From Kiritimatiellia bacterium (GTDB lineage Bacteria; Verrucomicrobiota; Kiritimatiellia; SLAD01), in NCBI GenBank assembly GCA_007125875.1, contig SLCI01000094.1, positions 1 to 58,780 on the forward strand: a stretch of 58,780 nt of DNA, written 5' to 3'. This document shows positions 19,196 through 28,065 of the stretch, piece by piece. A program made the position numbers and the translations under genes. How positions within the stretch are numbered: the first letter of the stretch is position 1; each line of letters opens with the position of its first letter. The notes under the pieces were generated by a model that was given only the letters and a program-made list of their open reading frames with translations, did no database searches and was not told the origin of the DNA.

Positions 19196-19912
19196 ATGTG
19201 TGGACGATTTGTACAGAAAGCGAAGAAAGACGAGATTGAAGAGGAATTTGATGTAAAGTTGCCCGAGGAGACAGGACTTCGCCCTCGCTACAATTTAGCG
19301 CCAGGACAAGCCGCATTGGTCATTGTAAACGATAGTAATCGACCTCGCGTTGAATCGTGTATGTGGGGGCTCATTCCGAGCTGGGTAAAGGATCCGATGA
19401 GCGGTAATCGGCCGATCAATGCCCGCGTGGAGACCTTAAGCGAAAAACCCAGCTTCCGTGATGCGCTGCGCTATCGCCGCTGTCTCATTCCCGCCAACGG
19501 GTTCTATGAGTGGATAAAAGATCCAGCATCGAAACAAAAGATTCCGCTCTACTTCACGTGGCCGCAACATCCGCTTTTTGCGTTTGCGGGATTGTGGGAA
19601 TCATGGAACGACCGCGACGGAGGTGCGCTATATACGTTCACGATTATCACGCGACCAGCGAATGAGTCATGTCGATCGTATCATCATCGCATGCCATTGA
19701 TTTTGCGACACGCAGAGTATGCAGACTGGCTCGATAAATCTCGTTACACGGTCGATGCTCTGGAGCCCGTTTTGTCCGCGGGGGATGTAGCGCTTAATGC
19801 GCATCCCGTCACAAACCGCGTGAATCAAGTGGAGAATGATGATGCTTCATGTCTCGAGCCTGTCGACTGGCCAGAACCGCCACCGCCAGACCCTCAGCTC
19901 TCACTGCTGTAA
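19196..19912 (+). CDS. yedK: SRAP domain protein (YedK/HMCES family), abasic-site DNA-protein crosslinker
   Basis: The 238-aa protein begins MCGRFVQ, leaving Cys2 as the N-terminal nucleophile that forms a thiazolidine link with abasic sites in single-stranded DNA. Other family residues are seen: Asn75 in RPINARVET, Glu105 in NGFYEWI, and a His in YHHRMPLIL at about 164. The protein protects stalled forks from abasic-site breakage. It stands alone on the plus strand, 73 bases from the divergent aldo-keto reductase gene. GAGGTGA precedes the start. Confidence 0.95.
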   Translation: MCGRFVQKAKKDEIEEEFDVKLPEETGLRPRYNLAPGQAALVIVNDSNRPRVESCMWGLIPSWVKDPMSGNRPINARVETLSEKPSFRDALRYRRCLIPANGFYEWIKDPASKQKIPLYFTWPQHPLFAFAGLWESWNDRDGGALYTFTIITRPANESCRSYHHRMPLILRHAEYADWLDKSRYTVDALEPVLSAGDVALNAHPVTNRVNQVENDDASCLEPVDWPEPPPPDPQLSLL

Positions 19913-19929
19913 CACCAGGTAAAAACGTC

Positions 19930-21210
19930 TTACCAAAGAATCGGTTGCGGATAGGCCGTAGGAGCTGGATCTACATCAAGCAGCCGTGCGACGGTAGCAT
20001 GAAGTTGTAGCGCCTGAGTCGCTCCAAGGTCATGTCCTCCCAACGGCTCAGGATAACGCCAGAGCAAGAAGACGCCGTCCATCTCGGGATTATCTATGAC
20101 ATCGTAACCATGCATTCCGATATGGCCACCTGTCTCGGATCTCGGCGCAACTACGCCACGCGTTCCGCGATTAAATGTGTATCCCTTACGCAGTGAGAAC
20201 ACAACGTCGCCGACACGGGTGGGATGATTATATCCCCAGTGCTCGGGCATGTCGTCATGAGGATACACATCGACAAAGTCATGTTGGCGCGCTTCCTCAA
20301 CCACCGCATTAATGCGGGCTAAGCGTGTTGCTTCATCCATGGTGTTATGAATAAAGACATGCGCGATTGTTCCCGAAGTGAGCACGATCGCCTCATCGCC
20401 CCCTGAGTCTTCACGCGCGATGCCACTCAAATAGTAGGGGTTTACGGTGTACTCAACCTCGCTCATGCCATGATCCGAGGTCACCATAATGTATAGCTGG
20501 TCACCAGGCTGTTTGCGTTCATTGAATAGATTTATGGCGCGAGAAACCAGGTCGCCCATGATGCCATCTGCCTTTTCTACGCTTTCCTCGACTTCTCGGG
20601 AGTTTGGGCCTCTGGCATGTCCTACGGCGTCAGGTCCATCCATATACCCCATCAGCAGTTGAAGAGGCTGATCATGTGCATCAGCGGCCCACGTTTCGAC
20701 GACTTGTTCAACGCGTTCGCGATCAGTTTTCCAACCCGCATAGCTGCTTCCTTGATAGGCCGGTTTGACACCATCAAATGCGCCATATGAAATCACCCAG
20801 TCGAATACCGCCGTGCGTCTCCCCTGACGTTCAGTCGTCACCCATATGGGTTCAGCCTCGAGTAAATAACTTTGTCCGGGGAAGGAATAACTTCGTCCGG
20901 TGGCGCGATCATAAAAAGCATTCATCGGAATGCCGTGTTGGTCCACCGTTGCACCCGTCGCTTGTGAAACGTGATTTGGGAAAGTTAATGAAGGGAAAAC
21001 CGGTGCGAGTGCGAGTGAGTAAACGCCTTCGCGCATCATGCGATCAAAAAACGGTGTTTCAGATCGGCCAAAGTAATCGCCGCGTACCCCATCGATACTG
21101 ATCCAAACAACGACATTGCGCGGCGCATCATCAGCCGCAAAAGACATAGAATTGAGTGGCAGGAAGCCTGCCATCACGAATACGAATAGATATTTTTTGA
21201 TGTAATTCAT
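19930..21210 (-). CDS. Exported NPP-type phosphodiesterase/nucleotide pyrophosphatase
   Basis: The 426-aa enzyme of the alkaline phosphatase superfamily has a signal peptide (residues 1-26, FVMAGFLPLNSMSFAA). The two-metal site is visible: Asp40 in SIDGVRGD, nucleophile Thr76 in FPSLTFPNH, Asp and His in YMDGPDAVGHA, Asp-His in VTSDHGM, and a late His in GMHGYD. NPP enzymes split phosphodiester or pyrophosphate bonds in nucleotides or lysophospholipids outside the cytoplasm. The start is put at 21210 (MNYIKKYLF), where AAAGG lies just upstream; the frame extends to 21246 without support. Confidence 0.9.
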   Translation of the reverse strand: MNYIKKYLFVFVMAGFLPLNSMSFAADDAPRNVVVWISIDGVRGDYFGRSETPFFDRMMREGVYSLALAPVFPSLTFPNHVSQATGATVDQHGIPMNAFYDRATGRSYSFPGQSYLLEAEPIWVTTERQGRRTAVFDWVISYGAFDGVKPAYQGSSYAGWKTDRERVEQVVETWAADAHDQPLQLLMGYMDGPDAVGHARGPNSREVEESVEKADGIMGDLVSRAINLFNERKQPGDQLYIMVTSDHGMSEVEYTVNPYYLSGIAREDSGGDEAIVLTSGTIAHVFIHNTMDEATRLARINAVVEEARQHDFVDVYPHDDMPEHWGYNHPTRVGDVVFSLRKGYTFNRGTRGVVAPRSETGGHIGMHGYDVIDNPEMDGVFLLWRYPEPLGGHDLGATQALQLHATVARLLDVDPAPTAYPQPILW

Positions 21211-21370
21211 AACCTTTAAGAATAACACAGTACCGGTATCGGTCAAGATCAGTACACCGCCAGTGATCGCTGTCTGTGATCATCGGACGGGATACGTGCT
21301 CAACAATCTTTCTCTTTGATGCCCATGCTGACCGCGTTATCCTCATAACCACATTGGTTGCGCTGATATT

Positions 21371-22303
21371 ATGAATGTATCTCAATTCGATCTCGATGAC
21401 CGCGTCCCATTCGAGCAAATCCCTGGCGGGCTCCATGTACGCGCTTTTGGTGTGGATTATGCGCGTCTCGCGGATAATCACGGCGGGCAACTTTATCTGA
21501 CTAAACATGGCTGGCCATGGCGAAAGTCATTAGATTCGAGCGTTTGGTTCGCGGACGGACGTTATCACCAGGAGGGGCAACGATTGCGCGGCGGCACAGG
21601 CACCGTGTACCGGTTGCAAGTATCCGGGCCTGGTGAGCCGCGAGTAGAACTAGTCGCGAAAGTCAGCCGATTTGCTGAACACGTGCCAATATTTATGCCC
21701 AGCACATTGCCGCCGAACCTGCCACCTAACTTGGTGGATGAAGCCGTTTTCAATAGCCCCTTTGAAGAATTCGGTCTGATTGAGGATATGCGTCGAAGCC
21801 GATTCGGTCCACCTGAGCTGCGTATTTTGACCAAACGTCCTTTAGCAATCTACTGCAGCCCTCGTCGCTATAAGCTGTGGCAACTGGGCCGAACAGAAGG
21901 GCGATTTCATGGTTATGACGTGGCACTGCAGGCTGACCAGGAAGATGTCGATGAGAAGGATCGCGTGAGCCTTAATATTGATCGCCAATACATCATGTTA
22001 TTTGGCTGGGTGAGGGGAGTAACTGCCGAGGAGTTGGCGATTTCAGGTGAACTCTCTCAAGAGGAGGTCAAGGCGCTCAGCGCGCGCGTAAATCAGGAAT
22101 TGTATCAGAAAGGCTTCCGCATCCTGGACAACAAACCAAAACACTTCATTTTGCGGCGAAGACCTGACGGTCGATTGGTTCGCCGTAATGGCAAGCTTTC
22201 GTATGTTCAAATCGATTTCGAATTGTTGCAACGGACGGAAGCGTATCGTCGCTATATCACGCGCTATGATCCATCAATTGTTCTGCATGAAGAATCTCGC
22301 TAG
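21371..22303 (+). CDS. Protein-kinase-fold protein, atypical
   Basis: This 310-aa protein has no family name I recognise, but the kinase landmarks occur in order. These are a Gly-rich segment RGGTGTVYRL at 73-82, a beta3-like VAKVSRF with Lys97, and candidate helix-C Glu132/133. A hinge-like YIMLFGWVRGVTAEEL lies at 207-222. A catalytic-loop-like ILDNKPKHFIL at 251-261 matches HRDLKPENILL in Asp253, Lys255 and Pro256. A metal-site-like DFE lies at 282-284. The activation loop is very short and no substrate lobe follows, so it may be a small-molecule kinase or a pseudokinase. The neighbouring lipoprotein gene starts 65 bases downstream. Confidence 0.55.
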   Translation: MNVSQFDLDDRVPFEQIPGGLHVRAFGVDYARLADNHGGQLYLTKHGWPWRKSLDSSVWFADGRYHQEGQRLRGGTGTVYRLQVSGPGEPRVELVAKVSRFAEHVPIFMPSTLPPNLPPNLVDEAVFNSPFEEFGLIEDMRRSRFGPPELRILTKRPLAIYCSPRRYKLWQLGRTEGRFHGYDVALQADQEDVDEKDRVSLNIDRQYIMLFGWVRGVTAEELAISGELSQEEVKALSARVNQELYQKGFRILDNKPKHFILRRRPDGRLVRRNGKLSYVQIDFELLQRTEAYRRYITRYDPSIVLHEESR

Positions 22304-22368
22304 ATTCGACTCGTATCAATCTCTGATCCTACTCGCAATCAGCGTCGTTTAAGGTAGAGTACGCCGCA

Positions 22369-23127
22369 ATGAAAAGATTTCTTCGTACCGCAATTTTTTG
22401 CACAAGCCTTTCTGCCGTTGTTTTGCTGAATACGGGTTGTGTATTTTGGCGCTTAAATCAGTTTAGGTCGCAGCTCTCCACTTTCAGTGAGAACTTCCGT
22501 ATTGAAGATCGCGATGTACCGACCATCGTGGCACTGAACCCAATGCTTAAGCCAGACGATCTGGGGTGGCTCAGCGGTTTGGCCGCCTCCGAAACCAAAA
22601 AACAGGAAGGCCGCACTACGGAATATTATCGCTACATCAAAACGCTCCACCCAGAGGATGTCGCGGAGCCCGGCGAGTACGACCTTTTGATCCCGCTGCA
22701 CTTCAACGCGGATGACCGTTTGATCGAAATTCAGGCGCCGGCGCGATTCGGCATTATCCTGACGGAACAGAACTTTAATGAAGTATTCGGGCCGATGATG
22801 GATGGGACGGTCGAGCGCGCTCGCCAATCAACCGGTTGGTTTTGGGAGCAACATCGAGTCAACATTCCGACGCGCACGGACATAGAATATTTCTTTGGAC
22901 ACCCAACCCGGATTGAGGAAAGCGAGGCTGGTCCCAAATATGTTTATGGATATTTACTGGAAGGGAATGACGAACGGTGGAATCCCACTGGTTTTGATGT
23001 TTATGCCGAGTTCTTGTTTGAGCCGGAGGAGGAACGTGTCATCTATTCCGAATCCTACAAAGGACGTTTAAACATTACAGTAGACTTACGGGAAGAGACC
23101 AAGCGGGTCGAGATTCGGCGACTTTAA
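22369..23127 (+). CDS. Putative lipoprotein of unknown function
   Basis: The 252-aa protein has a signal of basic N-terminus plus hydrophobic stretch ending at Cys24 (LLNTGC), a weak lipobox. The mature part is acidic and probably beta/alpha: it has paired aromatic segments (TEYYRYIKTLHP, GYLLEGNDERWNPTGFDVYAEFLF) and ends in a strand-like VDLREETKRVEIRRL. I recognise no domain. It follows the kinase-fold gene on the same strand and may share its transcript. Confidence 0.65.
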   Translation: MKRFLRTAIFCTSLSAVVLLNTGCVFWRLNQFRSQLSTFSENFRIEDRDVPTIVALNPMLKPDDLGWLSGLAASETKKQEGRTTEYYRYIKTLHPEDVAEPGEYDLLIPLHFNADDRLIEIQAPARFGIILTEQNFNEVFGPMMDGTVERARQSTGWFWEQHRVNIPTRTDIEYFFGHPTRIEESEAGPKYVYGYLLEGNDERWNPTGFDVYAEFLFEPEEERVIYSESYKGRLNITVDLREETKRVEIRRL

Positions 23128-23241
23128 GGTGACCGCGTACTAAGGGATGAACGATAAGATGCATCACGCGCGCTTGTTTTTATGTTTCTACTGAGCTAGT
23201 TTCGCCATACTATGTTCGAGTATTTCTGTTAGGAGAAAATT

Positions 23242-23763
23242 ATGAAGAGCGAGCTACATAAAATTCTTGGGCTGGGCACACTCATTGCCCTCACTGCGTT
23301 GGTGAGCGGCTGCGGTCGAGAAACGATGCCCGAGCCAGTGACGACCGTTGCACCACCCGAAGGTTCCCTAATTACCGCTGACGGCACAGTCGTTGACGCG
23401 GACTCGGTTACTGCCGATCGGGTCGGACTGTATTTCTCGGCGATCTGGTGTCCTCCCTGTCGTGATTTCACGCCTTTGTTAGTCGATGCCTATAATGAGC
23501 TAAATGCAGGCGAGAAGGCGTTTGAGGTTATTTTTGTATCTGCTGATCGAGATCATGAAGCCATGACGCGCTACATGGTCGAATATGAAATGCCTTGGCT
23601 AGCCGTTCCATTTGCGGACGAGGCCCGCACGACCTTACCGCGCGATCATCAAGTACGAGGTATTCCACGTCTGGTTATCTTGGACGGGGAAGGCAACGTG
23701 GTGGTCGAGAACGCCGTATCGCAGGTTCGTAGCAGCGGTGCTGCTGCCTTTGCGAATTGGTGA
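23242..23763 (+). CDS. Thioredoxin-fold lipoprotein (nucleoredoxin/TlpA-like)
   Basis: The 173-aa protein has a lipoprotein signal (VSGC, Cys24) and a thioredoxin-like domain with Cys70-Pro-Pro-Cys73 in YFSAIWCPPCRDFTP. Further landmarks are FVSADRDHEAM and a cis-Pro in RGIPRLVILD. These match the nucleoredoxin/tryparedoxin-like branch. It would work as a membrane-anchored thiol-disulfide reductase outside the cytoplasm, with an unknown partner. AGGAGAA lies eight bases before the ATG. The domain ends shortly after the last strand (AAAFANW), slightly short for the family. Confidence 0.85.
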   Translation: MKSELHKILGLGTLIALTALVSGCGRETMPEPVTTVAPPEGSLITADGTVVDADSVTADRVGLYFSAIWCPPCRDFTPLLVDAYNELNAGEKAFEVIFVSADRDHEAMTRYMVEYEMPWLAVPFADEARTTLPRDHQVRGIPRLVILDGEGNVVVENAVSQVRSSGAAAFANW

Positions 23764-23830
23764 AAAGCGCTAAAGCTCGTCTCGTTAAAACTGGGACAAA
23801 GGGAACAGCAGAAGTATCACGCTGTTTTGA

Positions 23831-24151
23831 CTACAGTGATACCGATCGCTTTTCACCAACAGCATCGACGTGATAGATCCACTTAGGATGCAATTGGAAG
23901 CGGCTTTCATCGATCGCTTCGAGTTTGCCTGTGATAAGGAGTTCCTCACCGGGTGCAGGATGGTCTTCGAGATTCAGCGTGACAGTGGACTGGATCAGCA
24001 GGCGTGATCCAGAATCATCGGTTTTTTCCAGTTGCACTGTGATGCCCACCTCCTCGTCCGAAGTAAAGGCAACCCGCTGGCTGAGGACATGCCGTGCGCA
24101 GCCTCCCGATTGAGGCGCGAGCACGGCGTGACCTTTGGGAGGTAGTTTCAT
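23831..24151 (-). CDS. Small conserved-looking protein coupled to an exported EEP enzyme
   Basis: The 106-aa protein is not recognised. It is beta-rich, with a segment GEELLITGKLEAID that resembles an OB-fold strand pair, and has one Cys (Cys18). Its ATG overlaps the stop of the upstream gene by one base (TAATG), so translation is probably coupled. It has no signal peptide, while its partner is exported. A 67-base gap separates it from the converging thioredoxin-fold gene. Confidence 0.6.
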   Translation of the reverse strand: MKLPPKGHAVLAPQSGGCARHVLSQRVAFTSDEEVGITVQLEKTDDSGSRLLIQSTVTLNLEDHPAPGEELLITGKLEAIDESRFQLHPKWIYHVDAVGEKRSVSL

Positions 24152-25068
24152 TACTCAAGTTCCAGCTTCAACAGCACGGGGCGGTGATCGCTTAGCTCGG
24201 AAGCAGGCTTGTAAAGCACGTCCGCGGTCGCGAGCGGTAGATCACGGGTAAGAATGTGATCAAAGCAGGCATCCGGGAAAGGACCCGATGCTGGCCAAGT
24301 GACGCGATCTTCAAACGGCACGTCGGCCCAACTCCAGTCAAACCCCTCATTCAGAAAGATGTTGAGCGTGTCTTCGTGTGCCATGTACTCGCGTTCCAGC
24401 AATAAATTAAAATCGCCACCAATAATAATGCCAGTCGGTCCCTCATCTGCGTATAGCGCGACCATTTCATCGATATGCTCGAGAATCTGGCGAGCTGATT
24501 CTTCCCGTGTCGCAATGTTGTACTCGGCATCGCCGCGATTACTCTTCAGGTGTACGCCGTAAACCAGCCACACGCCGCCACGCGGCGCTTCGAGCGCGGT
24601 GAAGGCAAATCCACGGTAGGGTTCTGTTTGGGGATCGTGATAGATGTCGGTAAAGACTTCGGCATGGGCCGCTATGGCAGGAAAGCGGCTGGCAATCACG
24701 ATTTGCTGTGAAATATGTGCTTGCGGCCTTTGAAAATCGGTAACCACATGCAGCTCCAGACCGTCAACGGAATCAATGAGAAACTGGGCCGCTTCATCAT
24801 CACGAATTTCTTGTAGCAGTAGAATGTCAGGCTGTAAGCCTGGCAGATACTCGCGCACCTCCGCCCGATGAGCGAGTTGGGCATTTTCGGACGCGCCGGG
24901 CGAGCGACCGGGAAACCATTGAATATTCCAAGTCACGACTCGTACAGTTTCGGAGATCGACGATTCCTCCTGTTCGCCATATACGTAGTTAAAGGGAAGC
25001 AGGAAGAGCAGGGCGATAAGTAAGGCGCCAAGGCCGACAGTGCGATTTGACAACGGGGTAGGGGGCAT
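24151..25068 (-). CDS. Exported endonuclease/exonuclease/phosphatase (EEP) family protein
   Basis: The 305-aa protein has an N-terminal hydrophobic signal or anchor (about 10-31, GALLIALLFLLPFNYVYG) followed by an EEP fold. The fold shows VTWNIQWFPG, the metal-binding Glu in LLLQEIRDDE, GGDFNLL, and the final SDHRPVLLKL with the catalytic Asp-His. This superfamily includes DNA/RNA nucleases, sphingomyelinase-like and inositol phosphatases. The predicted export suggests an extracellular nuclease or phosphodiesterase. The start at 25068 (MPPTPLSNRT) gives a sensible signal; a frame from 25137 adds 23 unlikely residues. Confidence 0.85.
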   Translation of the reverse strand: MPPTPLSNRTVGLGALLIALLFLLPFNYVYGEQEESSISETVRVVTWNIQWFPGRSPGASENAQLAHRAEVREYLPGLQPDILLLQEIRDDEAAQFLIDSVDGLELHVVTDFQRPQAHISQQIVIASRFPAIAAHAEVFTDIYHDPQTEPYRGFAFTALEAPRGGVWLVYGVHLKSNRGDAEYNIATREESARQILEHIDEMVALYADEGPTGIIIGGDFNLLLEREYMAHEDTLNIFLNEGFDWSWADVPFEDRVTWPASGPFPDACFDHILTRDLPLATADVLYKPASELSDHRPVLLKLELE

Positions 25069-25178
25069 AATGATCTCGTTTCTGGGGGTGCGGTGTATTT
25101 CGGGAGCCACCTGCATCGAACACACCAAGCTTACCACTTGAATTTCTATCTAACTCAACTAGGCTCCATCCTCATAGT

Positions 25179-26282
25179 ATGCACATTGCCTTTCTCATGC
25201 AAGACACCGGCACGATTTATGGTGCCGAGCGCGCGACACTGGACCTCGTTGACGGGTTATTGGCGAGGAATGTCAGTGTTACGGTTATCCTGATCCACGA
25301 AACCCGCCTGAATCTAAAGACCAGTGCGTTCCGTTGCGCGTGGGAAAAACGGGCTGTTGACCTCGAAGTGGTGGAGGTTGGGCACGCGTTCTCGCGCAAC
25401 CTGATGCAGCGTGTGCGCGCGATTAGTCAAACCCAGCGGATTTCATTGTTGCATACGATCGGCTACAAGGCGGACCTGCATGGCGGCTTTGCGACGAAAT
25501 GGGGGAAGCTGGTTCCGATTGTCAGTACCGTGCATGGCTGGCTTTTCCGGCCGGATCCTAAAGAAAAATTTTATCATTACCTAAATTGCTGGGCGCTCAG
25601 ACGCATGACGCGCGTGGTCGTCCTGTCGCGCTACTACGAAAAGTATGTTCGCTCAAAAGGAATATCCGGTGAGCGGCTCGTGCGCATTCCGTCAGGTTAT
25701 CCGAGTCGAGGAACCCATGAATCCACCGGTGCTGCGCCGGACCGTCCTGTGGTGCTCGGTTTACTGGGCCGCTTGAGCTGGGAAAAAAATCAGCGTTGGT
25801 TTTTGGACGTACTCGTGGATATTCGTGAACAATGTCAACAGCCGATAAAGGTCATTTTGGCTGGCACTGGTCCGGAGCGTGAATTGTTGGAACGCATAGT
25901 CGATGAGCGGGGCTGGCGTGACTGGGTGGAATTCCCGGGGTTTATGGAGCAACACGCCTTTTTCGATCAGATTGATGTGCTGGTCTCCTGTTCCGTGATC
26001 GAGAACTTGCCTTACGCCATTTTGGAGGCGATGTCTGCAGCGAAGCCGGTTGTGGCGACGGCCGTTGGCGGTGTTCCAGATCTGATTGATGATGGTCAAA
26101 CGGGCTATTTGGTTGCCTCCGATGATCGTGTCGTGATGGCTGGCCGTTTAGTTCGATTGATTGTTGATTCAGCGCATCGTGCGGAATTGGGGCGAGCGGC
26201 ACGGGAAAAGTTAGCCCGCGAATTTGCGCCTGATTTGCAAGTGCAGCGGCATATCGAACTCTATCAAGCGTGTCTAACATGA
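25179..26282 (+). CDS. Glycosyltransferase, family 4 type
   Basis: The 367-aa GT-B glycosyltransferase has an acceptor domain opening MHIAFLMQDTGTIYGAERAT. Its nucleotide-sugar domain holds LGLLGRLSWEKNQ, FPGFMEQH and the EX7E motif ENLPYAILEAMSAAKPVVAT. Such enzymes transfer a sugar during glycan, lipopolysaccharide or glycolipid synthesis at the inner membrane face. No other cell-surface glycan genes adjoin it. Its stop overlaps the start of rsmD by four bases (ATGA), tying expression to the next genes. Confidence 0.92.
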   Translation: MHIAFLMQDTGTIYGAERATLDLVDGLLARNVSVTVILIHETRLNLKTSAFRCAWEKRAVDLEVVEVGHAFSRNLMQRVRAISQTQRISLLHTIGYKADLHGGFATKWGKLVPIVSTVHGWLFRPDPKEKFYHYLNCWALRRMTRVVVLSRYYEKYVRSKGISGERLVRIPSGYPSRGTHESTGAAPDRPVVLGLLGRLSWEKNQRWFLDVLVDIREQCQQPIKVILAGTGPERELLERIVDERGWRDWVEFPGFMEQHAFFDQIDVLVSCSVIENLPYAILEAMSAAKPVVATAVGGVPDLIDDGQTGYLVASDDRVVMAGRLVRLIVDSAHRAELGRAAREKLAREFAPDLQVQRHIELYQACLT

Positions 26283-26863
26283 GAATCACGGGCGGAGTAT
26301 TAGGTGGACGACGACTCGTTGTGCCCAAATCGGGTGTAAGACCGACACAGGATCGTGTGCGCGAGGCCTGTTTTTCTTCATTGGGGCCTATCATTGTCGA
26401 TGCGCGGGTGCTGGATCTTTTTGCTGGCTCGGGCGCGAATGGCATTGAAGCGTGGAGCAGAGGGGCGGGAGAAGTCGTATGGGTCGAGTCCCATCCAAGC
26501 ACGTATGAGGTGATGAAATCCAATGTACAGTCACTTTGCGGTACTGAGAGCGCAGGCGCGTGTCGACGGGGTGATGTGTTCACCTTATTGAAGCAGGACG
26601 ACGGAGGACGTGTATTTGGTGCGCCGTTTGACTTCATTCTTGCGGATCCACCTTATGAACGGCATAGTCCCACGTCAGATGCCGAGCGCTTTTTGACCTT
26701 ATTGGCATCGACGAATTGGTTAAAAGAGGACGGTCTTTTGGTCTTTGAGCAGCGCGCCACGAATCCGATCATCAGCCATCCAGCGTGGGGTGTAGTACGA
26801 GAAAAGAAATACGGTGAAGCGCGTTTGATTTATTACAAACGCGCGCCGACAGGTGAGGAGTAA
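26279..26863 (+). CDS. rsmD: 16S rRNA (guanine(966)-N2)-methyltransferase
   Basis: The 194-aa methyltransferase starts at the canonical MRITGGVLGGRRLVVP. It has the cofactor motif VLDLFAGSGANGIEAWSRGA (about 44-63) and the catalytic DPPY at 123-126, as in RsmD. The ATG at 26279 overlaps the stop of the glycosyltransferase gene; an in-frame GTG nine bases earlier is less likely. It methylates G966 of 16S rRNA during 30S assembly. It is followed by coaD after four bases, a common pairing in bacteria. Confidence 0.95.
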   Translation: MRITGGVLGGRRLVVPKSGVRPTQDRVREACFSSLGPIIVDARVLDLFAGSGANGIEAWSRGAGEVVWVESHPSTYEVMKSNVQSLCGTESAGACRRGDVFTLLKQDDGGRVFGAPFDFILADPPYERHSPTSDAERFLTLLASTNWLKEDGLLVFEQRATNPIISHPAWGVVREKKYGEARLIYYKRAPTGEE

Positions 26864-26867
26864 TCCC

Positions 26868-27350
26868 ATGAACGCAGCCATTTATCCCGGGACATTTGAT
26901 CCATTGACCTTTGGTCATCTAGATGTGATTGAGCGTGCGGCCCGCATTTTTGATCGTTTGGTGGTGGCGGTTGGGATCAACGCCTCGAAAAAGCCGCTCT
27001 TTTCAATAGAGGAACGCATGGACTTGGTCCGTCAAGTCACAGCGCATATTCCAAATGTCGATGTCGATTCGTTTGAGGGCTTACTGGTTGAATATTGTCG
27101 GCGCAAAGAGATCCATGCACTGATCCGCGGATTACGCGCGTTTTCTGATTTCGAGTATGAGTTTCAGATGGCCTTAACCAATCGTAAACTGGCGCCCGAA
27201 ATTGAAACTATTTTTTTGATGCCCAAAGAAACCCATAGCTATTTGAGTTCCAGCATGGTGCGTGGAATAGCGGCGATGGGGGGGAACATCGATGACTTTG
27301 TCCCTGTCCAAGTCCGCGATGCCTTGGCCAAGACCGTAAAGCCACGATAA
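26868..27350 (+). CDS. coaD: Phosphopantetheine adenylyltransferase
   Basis: The 160-aa protein has the standard length. It transfers AMP to 4'-phosphopantetheine to make dephospho-CoA. It has the nucleotidyltransferase motif YPGTFDPLTFGHLDVIERA at the start, the RGLRAFSDFEYEFQMALTNR segment, and the C-terminal SSSMVR signature. GAGGAG lies seven bases before the ATG at 26868. CoA supply fits the downstream fatty-acid genes. Confidence 0.97.
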   Translation: MNAAIYPGTFDPLTFGHLDVIERAARIFDRLVVAVGINASKKPLFSIEERMDLVRQVTAHIPNVDVDSFEGLLVEYCRRKEIHALIRGLRAFSDFEYEFQMALTNRKLAPEIETIFLMPKETHSYLSSSMVRGIAAMGGNIDDFVPVQVRDALAKTVKPR

Positions 27351-27355
27351 CACCG

Positions 27356-27817
27356 ATGATTATTCATATTCCAAAGATTTCGCCTGATGGCAGTCAGTAT
27401 AGCGGTAAGCACCCGCCAGAAATGCTGGACTTAAATGAGGATCGCTTTATGCGGGCGCAATCGCCCGTGATCTATGATTTTAAGGTTCAAATTGTCTCAG
27501 ATCAGGTCATTGTGCAAGGGACGTTGGAGACCTCGCTCGAGCTATTGTGCGTTGCGTGTGCAGATTTTTTCTCGACATCGATCACGGTTTCCTCTTTTCT
27601 ACGCGCTTACACCCTCCAGTCTGGACTGGAAACCATCGATATCACCGATGAAATTCGTGAGGAAATTCTCTTGGCGGTACCATACTATCCGCGGGGTGAG
27701 TTGGATGAGAATGAGGTGTGCAAACAGTGTGGAAAGACTAAGGATGAGATTGCCGTGAAGCCCGAGCCGGAAGAAAAGCCGGCGGTCTGGGACAAGCTGG
27801 ACAATCTTGAGTTATGA
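27356..27817 (+). CDS. yceD: YceD/DUF177 family protein
   Basis: The 153-aa protein is of the DUF177 family that commonly precedes rpmF. It has two Cys pairs, CVAC at 65-68 in a strand-rich middle (LELLCVACADFF) and CKQC at 122-125 near the C-terminus, probably a zinc site. In other bacteria YceD is linked to 23S rRNA or ribosome maturation; the precise role is unsettled. It starts five bases after coaD and ends 42 bases before rpmF. Confidence 0.88.
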   Translation: MIIHIPKISPDGSQYSGKHPPEMLDLNEDRFMRAQSPVIYDFKVQIVSDQVIVQGTLETSLELLCVACADFFSTSITVSSFLRAYTLQSGLETIDITDEIREEILLAVPYYPRGELDENEVCKQCGKTKDEIAVKPEPEEKPAVWDKLDNLEL

Positions 27818-27859
27818 GCAAATAGTGCGCAAAGCGGTGCACTTTGCAGGAGCAGACTA

Positions 27860-28045
27860 ATGGCAGTACCAAAGAGAAAAACGTCGAAGAGCAAGATCCG
27901 GATGCGAGCCCGTTCGCATCGCCGTCCATTTGTGGCCACAACCACTTGTCCTCAGTGTGGTGCCCCCGCCCAACCGCATCGAGTATGTGGAGCGTGTGGC
28001 ACGTACCGTGGACGCCAAGTATTGACCGTCTCGGTTGACGAGTAG
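27860..28045 (+). CDS. rpmF: 50S ribosomal protein bL32
   Basis: The 61-aa ribosomal protein begins MAVPKRKTSKSKIRMRA, with a zinc ribbon of Cys30, Cys33, Cys43 and Cys46 (CPQC, CGAC). It is a structural part of the large subunit. AGGAG lies about eight bases before the ATG. A GCAAAG/CTTTGC hairpin (27829-27847) sits directly upstream of the ribosome site and could affect translation. The order yceD-rpmF-plsX-fabH is widely kept in bacteria. Confidence 0.97.
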   Translation: MAVPKRKTSKSKIRMRARSHRRPFVATTTCPQCGAPAQPHRVCGACGTYRGRQVLTVSVDE

Positions 28046-28065
28046 TCACTCAACTCCCCTTTATC

